Origin: Brucella cytisi
Lineage (GTDB): Bacteria > Pseudomonadota > Alphaproteobacteria > Rhizobiales > Rhizobiaceae
Assembly (NCBI GenBank): GCA_012103075.1
Contig: JAAVLQ010000001.1
Location: 868,001-932,000, forward strand
DNA: 64,000 nt
Direction: 5' to 3'
The notes under the pieces are model-generated. The model made no database searches. It was not told the DNA's origin and worked only from the letters and a program-made list of their open reading frames with translations. The translations under genes were made by a program, and so were the position numbers. Position 1 is the first letter of the stretch, and each line of letters starts with the position of its first letter. This document shows, one piece after another, positions 1 through 11,712 of this stretch.

Positions 1-689
<689 letters not shown>

Positions 690-712
690 AATCTGGTTTT
701 GAACGAAAACAA

Positions 713-737
713 AAAGCGGACCCGAAGGTCCGCTTTT
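713..737 (-). terminator. Rho-independent terminator of rplM-rpsI
   Basis: A perfect 10-bp stem (AAAGCGGACC / GGTCCGCTTT) around a CGAA loop, with T-rich arms on the - strand. It lies about 25 bp downstream of the rpsI stop and probably ends the ribosomal operon. Confidence 0.75.
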
Positions 738-761
738 CCGTAAGCTCTGAAGCGATAAATA

Positions 762-1238
762 TTAGCGCTTGGAGAACTGGAACGAACGGCGAGCCTTGGC
801 CTTACCGTACTTCTTACGTTCGACAACGCGGCTATCGCGGGTCAGGAAGCCACCCTTCTTGAGAACCGTGCGCAGGCCCGGTTCGTAGTAGGTGAGGGCC
901 TTGGAGATGCCGTGACGAACAGCACCGGCCTGACCGGAGAGACCACCACCGGCAACGGTGGCAACGATGTCGAACTGCCCGGCGCGATTCGAAGCAACGA
1001 TCGGCTGCTGCAGGATCATCTGCAGGACCGGACGTGCGAAATACTTTTCGAATTCCTTGTCGTTGACGGTGATCTTGCCGGTGCCCGGCTTGACCCATAC
1101 GCGTGCAACGGCGTCCTTACGCTTGCCGGTGGCATAAGCGCGGCCCTGTGCGTCCAGCTTCTGGACGTGAACCGGAGCGGCAGCTTCGGTCGTGGCAACA
1201 GTGCCGAGTTCTTCGAGCGAGTTGAGCTGCTCAGCCAT
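762..1238 (-). CDS. rpsI: 30S ribosomal protein S9
   Basis: Intact 158-residue S9, the small-subunit protein whose C-terminal tail reaches the P-site tRNA. The N-terminal ~40 residues are the acidic/alanine extension usual in alphaproteobacteria. The S9 core starts at [14 protein letters not shown], continues with the [19 protein letters not shown] segment, and ends in the diagnostic basic tail [17 protein letters not shown]. It is the second gene of the L13-S9 operon, with only two bases between the rplM stop and this start, so translation is probably coupled. A hairpin terminator follows. The sequence is close to what I recall of Brucella S9, which supports the taxonomic call. Confidence 0.97.
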   Translation of the reverse strand: MAEQLNSLEELGTVATTEAAAPVHVQKLDAQGRAYATGKRKDAVARVWVKPGTGKITVNDKEFEKYFARPVLQMILQQPIVASNRAGQFDIVATVAGGGLSGQAGAVRHGISKALTYYEPGLRTVLKKGGFLTRDSRVVERKKYGKAKARRSFQFSKR

Positions 1239-1240
1239 GA

Positions 1241-1705
1241 TTATGCATTCCCTTTGTTCTTGCGGTTCAGCGCGGCGACGTCGAGGACTTCCGGCTGCTG
1301 AGCTTCCTGCTGATGGTTCGGGCCTGCATAGACGCGCAGGTTCTTCATCTGACGACGACCGAGCGGACCGCGCGGGATCATACGCTCAATGGCCTTTTCA
1401 ATGACGCGTTCCGGGAAACGGCCTTCGAGAATCTGGCGAGCAGTGCGCTCTTTGATGCCGCCCGGATGACCGGTGTGCCAGTAATAGACTTTGTCTGTGT
1501 ACTTCTTGCCGGTCAGAACAACCTTGTCGGCATTGATGATTACGACATTGTCGCCATCGTCAACGTGCGGGGTGAAGGTTGCTTTGTGCTTGCCGCGCAG
1601 GCGATTGGCGACGATGGTGGCGAGACGGCCGAGCACGAGGCCTTCGGCGTCGATCAGCACCCACTTCTTCACCACTTCAGCCGGCTTCTGAGAGAAAGTT
1701 GCCAT
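1241..1705 (-). CDS. rplM: 50S ribosomal protein L13
   Basis: Intact 154-residue L13, an early-assembly large-subunit protein. Start chosen at 1705 ([20 protein letters not shown]), which has AGGAAG just upstream and gives the standard family length; an in-frame ATG at 1855 would add about 50 unrelated residues. Family signatures are VLGRLAT, the [11 protein letters not shown] strand, HTGHPGG and [18 protein letters not shown]. It is the first gene of the operon, followed directly by rpsI. The ~150 bp leader upstream is AT-rich and probably holds the promoter, but I cannot assign precise boxes. Confidence 0.97.
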   Translation of the reverse strand: MATFSQKPAEVVKKWVLIDAEGLVLGRLATIVANRLRGKHKATFTPHVDDGDNVVIINADKVVLTGKKYTDKVYYWHTGHPGGIKERTARQILEGRFPERVIEKAIERMIPRGPLGRRQMKNLRVYAGPNHQQEAQQPEVLDVAALNRKNKGNA

Positions 1706-1943
1706 TGAAGTCTTCCTTGACTTAATCCCCGATATTAAAAAATCAGGGCTTTTTTTGTTGCTTGTGTTGGATCGTGTCCAACCCGAACGAGTGGGCACAA
1801 GATTACTTCTGCTCACTGCTGGCGGGTCGATACACAATGTCTGGGTAACCGTCAAGTCCTTTATTCATGGCTTTGTTTTAAAAGTATAGTAGAATCAATA
1901 AGTTAAACGTTTGGTATTATAATACCGTATATTTTGAGTGCTT

Positions 1944-2413
1944 TTATCGCGGCGGGATCGAGTAAGTTGCCGTTGCATGGGCAACCAGTTCGCTGCTTGT
2001 ACCATCGGTCAGGCTGATATCGAGCACAGCAAGGCGTTTGCCAAGTTTCAGAAGATGAGCGACGGCCTTGACCGTGCCGGGGAGGGTTTACGCAGAAAGT
2101 TGATATTCAGATTCGTTGTCACAGCTAGAGCCACCGGGCCAATATGGACCAATATGGCAGCATAGGCCGTTACGTCGGCGAGTGCGAAAAGCGAAGGGCC
2201 GGAAACAGTGCCACCCGGGCGCAGATGTTGCTCATCGGCGTTAAGCTGCATGGTTGCGGAACCGTCACCAATTTCTGTGATCTCGAAAGCGTTGCCAAGT
2301 TGCGGAAACTCGCGCTTCATGAATACGCGCAGCTCTTCAATGCTCATGACAGGGCCCAACGGCCGGCTTGTAGCCTTATCGATATTCTGCTCCTCCGCGG
2401 TATTGATATTCAT
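1944..2413 (-). CDS. PaaI-family hotdog thioesterase (frameshifted)
   Basis: A hotdog-fold acyl-CoA thioesterase of the PaaI/YdiI type, about 156 residues when repaired. Start placed at 2413 (MNINTAEEQ) because GGGAG lies six bases upstream; the ATG at 2419 directly abuts that ribosome binding site. The hotdog core is seen as RPGGTVSGPSLFALADV, followed by AVTTNLNINFLRKPSP. A break near 2075 (CCCCGG) then requires a frame change into GTVKAVAHLLKLGKRLAVLD and a normal end at the TAA at 1944. The substrate is unknown; this family hydrolyses aryl- or short-chain acyl-CoA thioesters in the cytoplasm. It is transcribed away from the CoA-binding protein that follows. Confidence 0.8.
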
Positions 2414-2495
2414 GCGCATCTCCCAAATTTATTTATCAATAAAGGGAGCGCCACCCTTGATGCAAGCGCTCGCTCCTGCGACCGAAGAGGATAAA

Positions 2496-2923
2496 ATGCG
2501 AAACCCTTCCGACGATCAGATCCGCGAGATCCTCCGTTCCGTCAAAACGATTGCGCTTCTTGGCGCATCACCGAAGCCCGAGCGCCCGAGCAATGGCGTG
2601 ATGGAATTCCTGCTTTCCAAGGGATACCGCGTGATTCCGGTCAATCCGGGGCAGGTGCGAAAACACATTCATGGCCAGCGTGTCGTGGCGCGTCTGGCTG
2701 ATATCGAAGAGCCGGTCGATATGGTGGATGTCTTCCGTGAGCCTTATTCGCTGCCGGGTATCGTGGACGAAGTTCTTGCAATGAAGCACCGCCCGAAGAT
2801 CTTTTTTGGACGCAGCTGGGTGTCGTGCACCAAGAGGCTGGAAATCGTGCCAGTGAAGCAGGTTTGGTCGTCGTCATGGACCGCTGTCCGGCCATCGAAT
2901 ATCCCCGCCTGATCGGTGAATGA
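2496..2923 (+). CDS. CoA-binding domain protein, YccU type (frameshifted)
   Basis: Small (about 142 residues) single-domain CoA-binding Rossmann protein of the YccU family. The nucleotide-binding start KTIALLGASPKPERPSNGVM and the central VDMVDVFREP are clear. After HRPKI the frame slips in a run of six T (2802-2807); reading on gives WTQLGVVHQEAGNRASEAGL and the conserved end MDRCPAIEYPRLIGE, stopping at 2923. The start is the ATG at 2496 after GAAGAGGA; an upstream in-frame ATG (2460) is less likely. The function is not established for this family beyond CoA or nucleotide binding. It sits about 115 bp ahead of the sulfhydrylase gene and could be co-transcribed. Confidence 0.8.
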
Positions 2924-4323
<1,400 letters not shown>

Positions 4324-4326
4324 TCC

Positions 4327-4675
4327 GTGAGCCGGTTTCTCGATTTTGACCTGACCGGTATCGAACCGGAGGAAGGCGCGCCGCTGCCGGAGCGCATTCT
4401 TTCCGATAGCCCCGATTCCGCACGTGTGGAATCTGGAGGAGAATGCCGAGGGTACACTCTTTGCAGGCATATGGGAGAGCACGCCCGGAAAGTGGCGCAT
4501 CGAATATGACGAATGGGAATTCTGTCACATTCTGTCCGGTCGGTCGGTCATCAGCGAAGAAGGCGGTCCAAGCCGAGAAGTCGGGGTCGGAGACAGTTTT
4601 GTAATCCGACCGGGTTTCAAGGGAAGCTGGGAAGTCATCGAGACCACCCGCAAGGAATATGTCATCAAGCTTTGA
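4327..4675 (+). CDS. Cupin (DUF861/cupin_3) protein (frameshifted)
   Basis: About 116-residue cupin of the small DUF861 group. The gene starts with GTG three bases after the metY stop, so the pair is likely one operon. The N-terminal frame reads MSRFLDFDLTGIEPEEGAPL; near 4420 two bases appear lost, and the conserved part continues as WNLEENAEGTLFAGIWESTP, CHILSGRSVISEEGG and DSFVIRPGFKGSWEV, ending EYVIKL. The WE(S/C)TPGKW... and pFKGxWE motifs are typical. The role is unknown; this family includes ethanolamine- and (S)-ureidoglycine-related enzymes, but nothing nearby points to either. Confidence 0.78.
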
Positions 4676-4697
4676 CGTTAGTTCCTTCTATGCAGAA

Positions 4698-4725
4698 CAC
4701 CCGCCGAATTTCGGCGGGTGTTTTT
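4698..4725 (+). terminator. Rho-independent terminator
   Basis: Perfect 10-bp stem CACCCGCCGA / TCGGCGGGTG with an ATT loop, followed by TTTTTG on the + strand. It ends the metY-cupin transcript and, being A-rich on the other side, may also serve the convergent lipoprotein gene. Confidence 0.85.
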
Positions 4726-4728
4726 GTT

Positions 4729-5124
4729 TCAGTTATGGGGGCCACGCCTGATTGGCTGGATAACTGGCAGATTGCCCGGATTAGGACGACCTGCACCATC
4801 GTTACCTGATGGTGGACGATCTGGCCGGGGCGGCCGCGGGCGATCCGGCCTGTTAGTGTCTGGACGTCGCGGACGGTCCCGGTCCCGATAACGGTAGTAA
4901 TCACGGTCACGATAGTAGCGTGAATCTCTATAGTAGCGCGGATAGCGTGGATAGTTCCGATAATAGCCGCCACTATTGTAAACGACACCCGTGCCGACAT
5001 AACCGCCGCGAACATAATACGGGTCAGAATAGCCAGAACCGTAATAGCCCTCGGAGACACAACCGCTGAGCGTCAAACCAGCAGCACCGATGCCGAGCGC
5101 CAGTAAAATGGATTTCAATGACAT
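4729..5124 (-). CDS. Tyr/Arg/Pro-rich small lipoprotein
   Basis: 131-residue predicted outer-envelope lipoprotein. The start at 5124 (MSLKSILLALGIGAAG) follows GGGAG and yields a signal peptide ending in the lipobox LSGC, with Cys at about residue 21. The mature part is of low complexity: a Gly/Tyr stretch (GYYGSGYSDPYY), then YPRYYRDSRYYRDRDYYRYR, then a Pro/Arg/Asp tail (RPDRPRPPRPDRPP). No enzyme motif is present. Similar short Tyr-rich lipoproteins are common in Hyphomicrobiales without known function. The codons are clean, with no frame break. Confidence 0.7.
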   Translation of the reverse strand: MSLKSILLALGIGAAGLTLSGCVSEGYYGSGYSDPYYVRGGYVGTGVVYNSGGYYRNYPRYPRYYRDSRYYRDRDYYRYRDRDRPRRPDTNRPDRPRPPRPDRPPSGNDGAGRPNPGNLPVIQPIRRGPHN

Positions 5125-5374
5125 GTTCGCTACTCCCGAAAGGCCGGGGTCAGCGCTTGAACACGCAATAACCACGCGGCGAACCACTATTTAGAAGGAT
5201 TATGCGCGTTTCTATCTGAAGCCCATAATCAATAAAGATTGCAGAGCGTTAGCTTGGTTAGCTGCGGTCAAACCTCCGCGTCAGGCTGTGAAATAAGCTC
5301 TACGCGTGTTTAATAAACGCGTCAGGGTTTCAAAAGTTGCTGCTGAGGAGGCAGAAGGTCACTGCAAAAGCAAA
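5125..5374. other. Intergenic stretch
   Basis: About 250 bp without a gene between the lipoprotein start and the Flp terminator. It must hold the lipoprotein promoter on the - strand. I see no repeat, RNA gene or ORF of substance in it. Confidence 0.5.
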
Positions 5375-5398
5375 ACCGCCCCGAAGGGCGGTCACATT
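5375..5398 (-). terminator. Rho-independent terminator of flp
   Basis: Stem ACCGCCC / GGGCGGT with a CGAA loop. T-rich sequence follows on the - strand (TTTTGCTTTTGC), 30 bp after the pilin stop. Confidence 0.75.
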
Positions 5399-5426
5399 TT
5401 TCATCCCGCGCTGTGGACTGAACGGA

Positions 5427-5609
5427 TTATTCGCCACCGCCTGCGCCGCTGATAGCTTCAGCAACTTCGGTGAACTTGGCGCTGATGTTTGTTCCCAGTG
5501 TCGTCGTTGCGCCGATGATGACGACAGCGATCAAAGCCGCAATGAGGCCGTATTCGATAGCGGTTGCGCCGGATTCGTCCTTACGGAAACGTGCGAAAAA
5601 CTTGGTCAT
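5427..5609 (-). CDS. Flp/Fap-type type IVb pilin
   Basis: Intact 60-residue prepilin of the Flp family, the major subunit of tad pili. The short basic leader MTKFFARFRKDESG ends in Gly at residue 14. Processing by a TadV/CpaA prepilin peptidase would give ATAIEYGLIAALIAVVIIG, with the hallmark Glu at mature position 5 and Tyr at position 6. A short Gly-rich C terminus follows. No tad export genes are in this window, so this is a stand-alone pilin copy, as often seen in Brucella and Agrobacterium relatives. It has its own terminator and an upstream AGGAG-like site (TCAGGAGCAAC). Confidence 0.92.
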   Translation of the reverse strand: MTKFFARFRKDESGATAIEYGLIAALIAVVIIGATTTLGTNISAKFTEVAEAISGAGGGE

Positions 5610-5816
5610 GTGTTGCTCCTGAGATCATTCTTGCTTGTTTAGTGGTCTCTGTGACCGGGAGCAAACTACCCGGCAAATATGTGCACCCTCTTAAGTTGCA
5701 TGGTAAACGGAAGATGAGTATCGCATATGCTTAATAAACTACTGAATTTAAAACGAAAACTGCAATGGCGCCGTACGTTGTATTTAAGCGATATCGAATA
5801 CAAGTCTTCAGGCAAG

Positions 5817-5848
5817 GAAAAGCCCCGCTGGCGCGAGGCTCTTTTTGG
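5817..5848 (-). terminator. Hairpin terminator of small exported protein gene
   Basis: AAAAGCCCCGC-TGGC-GCGAGGCTCTTTTT forms an imperfect GC stem with A-rich and T-rich flanks, 20 bp after the stop at 5867. The symmetry would allow termination from either side. Confidence 0.55.
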
Positions 5849-5866
5849 GAACGGCTGTGATCCGCC

Positions 5867-6260
5867 TTACTGTGGCAGCTGGGCGCCGGCCTGCTTAACA
5901 GCATCAGCCATGGTCTGGCAGAGCTTCTCCTCAGAGACATTCTGTGCTTTTGCGCTGGTGGCAATATCCTGCTCCATGCCCATCGCAGAAACCTTGCCTT
6001 GCTTGCCTGTTGCTTCAGCAGCGTCGGCCTTGGTGGTGTCGGATGGGGCGGGGATGAGCGCAATCATTTTTGTCTGAATTTCGATGGCGCCCCCATCAGT
6101 ATAACCCTTTTCCCCGGCAGTACTGGAGTACGCCAAGCTGGTTGCGGGCTGCATTATAGGCCATTTCCATCTGTTCAGGCGTTGCTGCTTGTGCGAAAGC
6201 CATCGTAAGATTTGCACTGAGAAAAAGACCGGTTAAAGAAACACGTGCCAGATTGCGCAT
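5867..6260 (-). CDS. Small exported protein of unknown function (frameshifted)
   Basis: About 131 residues. Starting at 6260 (GGAG upstream), the frame encodes a typical signal peptide, MRNLARVSLTGLFLSANLTM then AFAQ, and a mature start AATPEQMEMAYNAARNQLGV. At about 6107 an extra A in an AAAA run shifts the frame. The conserved remainder reads KGYTDGGAIEIQTKMI..., then QDIATSAKAQNVSEEKLCQT and ends KQAGAQLPQ. The two Cys residues (QYCRGKGY and EEKLCQ) could form a disulfide. I do not recognise a domain; comparable small periplasmic proteins are found across Hyphomicrobiales. It has its own hairpin terminator. Confidence 0.6.
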
Positions 6261-6423
6261 GATAATTCATCTCCATGATTCAAATACACGCTGAGATAGA
6301 GCGAATTTTCCGGCGAAGGAAACTCAAGAAAAATTAATTAGTGAAATGAAATATAAAGGAAATAGTTTCTGTTTGGAGTGGCGTGAACGTCATAAATATT
6401 TCAACAAAGCGACATGCGCGAAA

Positions 6424-8814
6424 TTATCTCACAGGTTGTACCAAGTTGGCGATGAGCCGGAATGCACCGGGAATGAGCTTGTCGAGCTGATGATGCAGGA
6501 CGAGGCTCGTATGGGTATGACGGCCTTTACCAACGCTGGCTGAAACAAGCGCGCCGAAGAGAGGTTGTTCTCCGTCATCATGCATGGAAAGAAGCGGTTG
6601 GTAGGCGTCGTCCCATATGGAAGCGAAATAAAGTCCGCGCTCCTTGTGCCAGCCTTCCCAATCATACTTGTTTAGAATGTTGGGACCGACGAGCAGGGAA
6701 TGTTCAGGCTCAAGTACTGTAACCGTCGCATGTGGGTTTGTAACACGCCAGCGCAACGACGGGGAACCGATGGCCAATCTTCTTGGCGGTGTCCGATCTG
6801 GATGCCAGCCATCGGACGGGCGATGATAGAGTGTAACCAGATGTCCGCCATCCTCGACGAATCCATGCAGATTGTCCGTCGCCGCGGCGAGATCATCGCG
6901 TAGACCGAAGGCGAATATGCCGATCACAATAGTGGTGAATTGCGAAAGATCTCCGGCAAGGTGATGCGCTTCGATATCGGTGACCTCAAACCCCATGCGT
7001 TTCAGCCAAAGGCCGACACTGTCGGCACCGCCGCCGATATAGCCTATCCGCGCATCGGGTAACTTCACGTCGAGCACAGCACCGGCAGTACGGCTGACTC
7101 GCGCCAGACGGTTTTGCCTATATGTGGATAGCTGGCGACGTCTGTCTGCCACGCCGGAGTTCCGTTAACCAATGCCTGCAGACAGGTCAGGGCGGTGCTG
7201 GATCGGAAGATCCATGCAAGACGGCGTTCTGCCCGTTCAAGCTGACATTCCAGCCCTTTTGCGCAGCGAAAGCGACTTGATCGGCATTGCCATCGGCCAG
7301 AATCCGGATCGGCAATGGTTCCTGTTGGCCTGTTATGATGACTGCTGGCGGATCGACCCTCACAGAAACAGGTGGAACAATGGCAAGCGGTTCTTCGAGA
7401 TCGAAGGTGCACTCCGCCAGATGGCCATCAAACTGCGCCTTTAGCCGGATACAGGCTTGCCCGTTTCCGCCGAGCGATCGCCATGTAGATTCGAAAAGCG
7501 GGGAGAGGGCTGCATCTTTCACTAGCGAAACAGTCAGAACTTCTCGCTCGAAATTCCGGTGCTCGAGGCTGAACGAGCAGTTTTCGGGCAATACGGGTTC
7601 CGCCGTTACCGCAATTGCCGTCGCGCCGGGGCCGTATTCGACAACAAGGCGGGTTTCTCCGCCTGTCGGCAATATGGCTTCTTCCAGATAAGCCCGCTCG
7701 AACAAAGACGCTGCTTCGATCAAGGCGGCGTCGATTTCCTGCAGCTTGCGTTTCAGCCTGTGCCCGTGCTCCACGAGGAAATCTTGCGGTGCGCTAGTCA
7801 GTACAGTTTTCAGGCTTTTGCAGCACCAACAAGATTTTTGACAATGGTTTCGCGCTCAGGAAAAGCCGCAATCGTCCGCTCGATAGACAAATGAGCATCA
7901 AGAAGCTGCTTTTGGCTTTCAAATGTCAGTCCATCGACCTCAGCAAGTGCGGCCAAAGTTTCCGGAATCCCTTCGAGGATTGTCGTTTCCGAGTGGCTTT
8001 CTGGCAACTTCAGATGCAAGGGCCACTCGGTCGTCGGCGCTTCCGGCCAGCGACCCATGCCCTGTGTGGCATGACAGGCACGTGACCATTCACCAATACG
8101 GTCGTAATCGGCGCCGGTTGCTGGATCACGATCAACCGCATGAATCGTCAATGTCCCATCGGGTGGCGGAAGCTCGTCGTCATAAGTGTCGCCACCGCCT
8201 GACCGGGCAGGGAGGTAGAATTTAGCCACCTGCCACGGCATCAGCCCCTCGGCAAAATGTTCGGGAAAGGCATCGGGATCGGCGGCGAGCCGTATGGCCG
8301 TTTCCGCAGCCCGTGTCATGGCGCGGTGGTGGCCGTGCTGGCCGGGAACATCGAGAAAGGTCGGCAGCACGATATCCGGGCGCTCGGCGCGATAGGCGCG
8401 CACCAGTCGTTCGACGGTTTTGTCCTCACCCCAATGAGCGAAGGTACCGTCACCATCCTTGGAGAAACCGAAATCATGAACGGAATCATCTGGGCCATGG
8501 CCGAGCCAATGTACGTCACAATCGAGAATGCGTGCTGCTTCTTCCATTTCGCGACTGCGGATCAAGCCAAGCGCGCCACCACGTTCGGGTCCGAGTGCAT
8601 TTTGTCCGCCTTCGCCGCGTGTCGAGCAGGCGATTACCACCCGCATGCCAAGCCCGAACCGCAAGTAGGCCATCAGGCCGCTTTGCTCGTCGTCGGGATG
8701 CGCGCCCGTATGCATCAGCGTCGCTGTCGAGCGAAGCCTGCTCAATGCCCGCTGCAGGCGGACAAGGGCAGGGGACGACTTCTGGCGTTCGAGGCGCTGG
8801 TGGGCGGTGAGCAT
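6424..8814 (-). CDS. Large PIG-L (LmbE-like) deacetylase with C-terminal amidotransferase-like domain (frameshifted)
   Basis: A roughly 797-residue protein in one continuous reading sense, broken near 7815, 7188 and 7075. Residues ~1-330 are a PIG-L/LmbE zinc deacetylase: HTGAHPDDEQSG carries the AHPDDE metal motif, then STRGEGGQNALGPERG, IRSREMEEAARIL, and the metal His in GQHGHHRAM. A beta-rich middle (~335-540) has no motif I know. The C-terminal part (GYIGGGADSVGLWLKRMGF ... DGGHLVTLYHRPSDGW) resembles ThuA/class I amidotransferase-like folds. LmbE enzymes remove N-acetyl groups from GlcNAc conjugates. The gene ends three bases before the ROK regulator's side of the divergent locus (8817), so the deacetylase and ROK are one - strand unit opposite the ABC operon. 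The substrate is inferred to be an acylated amino-sugar derivative. Confidence 0.82.
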
Positions 8815-8816
8815 GG

Positions 8817-10069
8817 TCAGATTTCCGAATTGGTATCAAGCTTCGGCGTCATGGCCTCGAACATTGGCAGCGATGCAGCACCCAAGGCGGCAGTGAACTG
8901 TCCCGTCTGCCCGCGTATGACGCGTGGCAAGGCGCGGGCACGGCGGCTTGCAACCGAAATCGGCAGGCCGCCCATATGCCAGATAAGGTCGTCGATGATC
9001 GCATCGGGCAACATACCGCCCAGAATAATTGTCTCGGGATCGAGAATGTTTTCGATCATGGCAATCATTGGCGCCAGATGATCGGCTGCTTCCTGTACCC
9101 AGCCCATCAGAACTGGGTTGCGGTCTTCATGCAGCTTTTCCAACGCGTCGAAATCGGTGTCCTCAATCCCTGCTGCGTGAAGCTTCTCGCGCAAGGTATG
9201 AAGGGAAGCATAGGTTTCGAGGCAGCCCTTCTGGCCGCAGGCGCAGCCGCGCCCATTGGGTGTGATGACGATATGACCGATTTCACCGGCATTGCCGAAA
9301 GCCCCGCGAAACGGCGCACCGTCCTGAATCATGCCAAGCCCGATACCCGCACCGAAATAAATCATGGCGAAATTGGAAATCGCATGTCCAGCGCCAAACA
9401 GGCGTTCGCCGACGGCGGCGGCATTGGCGTCGTTTTCGACCAGAACGGATTCGCCGCAAGCTTCGCTCAGAACGGCTGCTGCATCGATCCCGGACCAGCC
9501 GGGCAGAGTGGTCGGACCGACCGAGCTCATGCCTTCGATATCGAACGGACCGGCATCACGACACCTATGCCGAGCAGGCGCGCGGGAAACGAAGCCTTCA
9601 CTGCATCGACTTCTTTTCGCAATTGTGCGGAAAGCCTGTCGGGGCTGATATCTTGAATGGGACGCACATGTTGCGTGCGTGGCTTGCCGGAAAGGTCGAG
9701 CACTGTTGTCACCATGTGTGTCGAACCCATTTCGACACCGATGGTCATCGCACCTCCGGGATTGACGGCAAACTGGATTGGTGGCTGGCCACGTCCCGTT
9801 TTCAGACGCCCGAGCCGCATAAGCAGATTCTCTGAAACCAGTTCATCGACGATATTGGCAATGGCCTGCGCGGTCAGATGGGTAAGGCGGGCGATATGCA
9901 TCCGTCCAAGAGGACCGTGGCGTCGCACGACATCAAGCACTACACGCCGGTTATGGTCGCGAATTCGCTCGGGATTCTTTCCGAGAGTGACCGCAAGCGA
10001 CCCGCCTTGTACGGCGGCAGGCGTAATGGCCCGCTCGTCGTCGGATTGCCCATCTGATTTCGATGTCAT
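8817..10069 (-). CDS. ROK-family transcriptional regulator (frameshifted)
   Basis: NagC/XylR-type ROK repressor of about 417 residues. The N-terminal winged helix spans ~38-95 (GPLGRMHIARLTHLTAQAIA, then IVDELVSENLLMRLG), followed by the actin-like ROK domain from GGAMTIGVEMGSTH. The Zn motif GCACGQKGCLE and the sugar-site segment NAGEIGH are present. One break near 9545 separates LLGIGVVMPG from the second half, MSSVGPTTLPGWSGID. ROK repressors bind DNA until released by a sugar or sugar-phosphate. The gene lies head-to-head with the ABC binding protein across 289 bp and overlaps its role with the deacetylase gene behind it, so it probably controls both arms. Confidence 0.88.
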
Positions 10070-10358
10070 GGTCCCTCCTGTCTCCCGTCAAAGAGATAAC
10101 GCGAGCCGCTTTTAACAGCAATATATTAATTCAACTAAATTATCTTATTGACAAAACGCTCGCAACATTGAACCGTAAAGACAGGGTGGTGAAGAACCGC
10201 CTTGGCTCATGCGGGGAAGTGGGTTCCTGCATGGGGAAATGGGCGTTGCGCATCATCTGCGCGGCATGTGGTGGAATATGCGAACGGTGCCGGGCGCCGC
10301 CGCAGCCATGCCCGGCGACCGCATTCGAGCCGGTGGGCGGGGCATTAGGGAGGTTTAA
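10070..10358. promoter_or_regulatory. Divergent control region between ROK regulator and sugar ABC operon
   Basis: 289 bp with no gene. The ROK-proximal third is strongly AT-rich (AATATATTAATTCAACTAAA around 10121-10140) and has a TTGACA hexamer at 10148-10153. It is a reasonable place for back-to-back promoters and a ROK operator. No exact operator palindrome could be fixed by eye. Confidence 0.4.
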
Positions 10359-11608
10359 ATGCGTAAGCTGTTATTGGCAGGTTTGGTTGCAGGGCTCAGC
10401 ACCTTTGCGATCAATGCCGCTCAGGCTGTCGAAATCGAATATTGGCAGTATGTCTTCGAGACACGCGTCAAGGCGATGGACAAGCTGATCGAGAATTTCG
10501 AGAAGGCCAATCCGGATATCAAGGTCAAGCAGGTCACGTTCCCATACGACGACTATCAGACGCGCGTGATTGCAGCCAAGATGGCGGGTAAGAGCCCGGA
10601 TGTGATGCAGCTTTTCTACGGCTGGCTGGACAAGTTCGTGGCTGGCGGTATTCTGCAGCCGCTACCGCAGGATGCGTTCCCGCATGACAAGATCGAGAGC
10701 GAATTCTTCCCGATTGTTTCGGCGATGAAGCGCGGCGATGAATATTACGGTCTGCCGACCGCTGTGCGCTCGCTGGCCCTGTTCTATAACAAGAAGCTCT
10801 TCACCGACGCTGGCCTCGATCCGAACAACCCGCCCAAGACGCTGAATGAAATGGTCGAAGCTGCCAAGAAGACGACGAAGCGCGATGCTTCCGGCAATCT
10901 GCTGGCCGAAGGCATCACGCTCGATATGCCGGGACAAGACCAGCATTGGTGGCGTGAGGTTCTGGTGCGCCAGTTCGGCGGTCAGCCTTATACCGACAAC
11001 GACCGCAAGGTTGCCTATAACGACGCTGCCGGTGAAAAGGCGCTTGCCTTCTATACCGGCCTCCAGACTGAACATAAGGTCGGTGAAGTCAAGTTCATGG
11101 ATGAAGGGCAGGCTGCCTTCCGTGCTGGCATGGCGGCCATGACCATCGACGGCACCTTCCGTCTTGGTTCGTTCCGCACCATCAAGGACTTCGAATGGGG
11201 CGTGACCGAGCTTCCGGCCAATGCCGAAGGTGTGCGTTCCAACTATGCGAGCTACTTCGCCAACGGCATCAGTGCCAAGGCAAGCGGCGAGAAACTCGAA
11301 GCTGCCAAGAAGTTCCTGAACTACATCTCCTCGCCGGAAGCCATGGAAATCTGGTTGAAGGATGTGGGTGAACTACCTGCTCGCCGTTCGGCAGCCCTGA
11401 CGGAAGCCAACCTTGCCGATCCGGTCTACGGCCCGTTCCTCAAAGGCACGGAATATGCGCACACGACCATGTTCGTGGACGAGTTGAAGCAGCGCCAGAT
11501 CGCCGTCGATATGGCCAATCGCGTCATTCTCGAAAAGCAGCCGATCAAAAGGAATCCCTCGACCGGGCGGCCAAGGCAGAGCAGGATGTGCTCGACGCGG
11601 CCAAGTAA
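10359..11608 (+). CDS. Sugar ABC transporter substrate-binding protein (frameshifted near 3' end)
   Basis: Periplasmic type-1 (MalE/UgpB-like, COG1653) binding protein of about 416 residues. The Sec signal peptide is MRKLLLAGLVAGLSTFAINA with cleavage after AQA, giving a mature VEIEYWQYVFETR. Other family traits are KSPDVMQLFYGWLDKFVAGG, YGLPTAVRSLALFYNKKLF, DGTFRLGSF and NYISSPEAMEIW. At about 11546 an extra A (ATCAAAAGG) changes frame; corrected, it ends SLDRAAKAEQDVLDAAK at 11608. The GGAGG at 10348-10352 supports the start. It feeds the permease pair downstream, with a strong hairpin between them. Confidence 0.9.
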
Positions 11609-11634
11609 GGCAATCGCGAAAGGTAAAGCGGCTA

Positions 11635-11660
11635 GATGAAGCGGCCAGAGCCGCTTCATC
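11635..11660 (+). terminator. Intra-operon stem-loop after binding-protein gene
   Basis: Perfect 11-bp inverted repeat GATGAAGCGGC / GCCGCTTCATC with a CAGA loop, not followed by a clean T run (TTCTCC). Such hairpins between binding protein and permease genes usually stabilise the upstream mRNA and reduce read-through, giving binding-protein excess. Confidence 0.7.
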
Positions 11661-11712
11661 TTCTCCTGCCCGTTGACGGCACGGCTAATTCGTAGCCGAA
11701 GGATACTAAAAC

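Noticed and set aside
1241..1855. Longer L13 start at 1855
   Set aside because: The extra 50 residues are unlike any L13, and AGGAAG lies before 1705.
1706..1860. Possible riboswitch or attenuator in the rplM leader (CCCCGAT...ATCAGGG with a T run on +)
   Set aside because: The stem has a mismatch and the T run is on the strand opposite to the ribosomal operon; no known L13 leader motif could be matched.
7065..7412. Separate small gene within the PIG-L gene on the - strand
   Set aside because: Its end supplies the missing link between two pieces of the large gene, so it is one frame of that gene.
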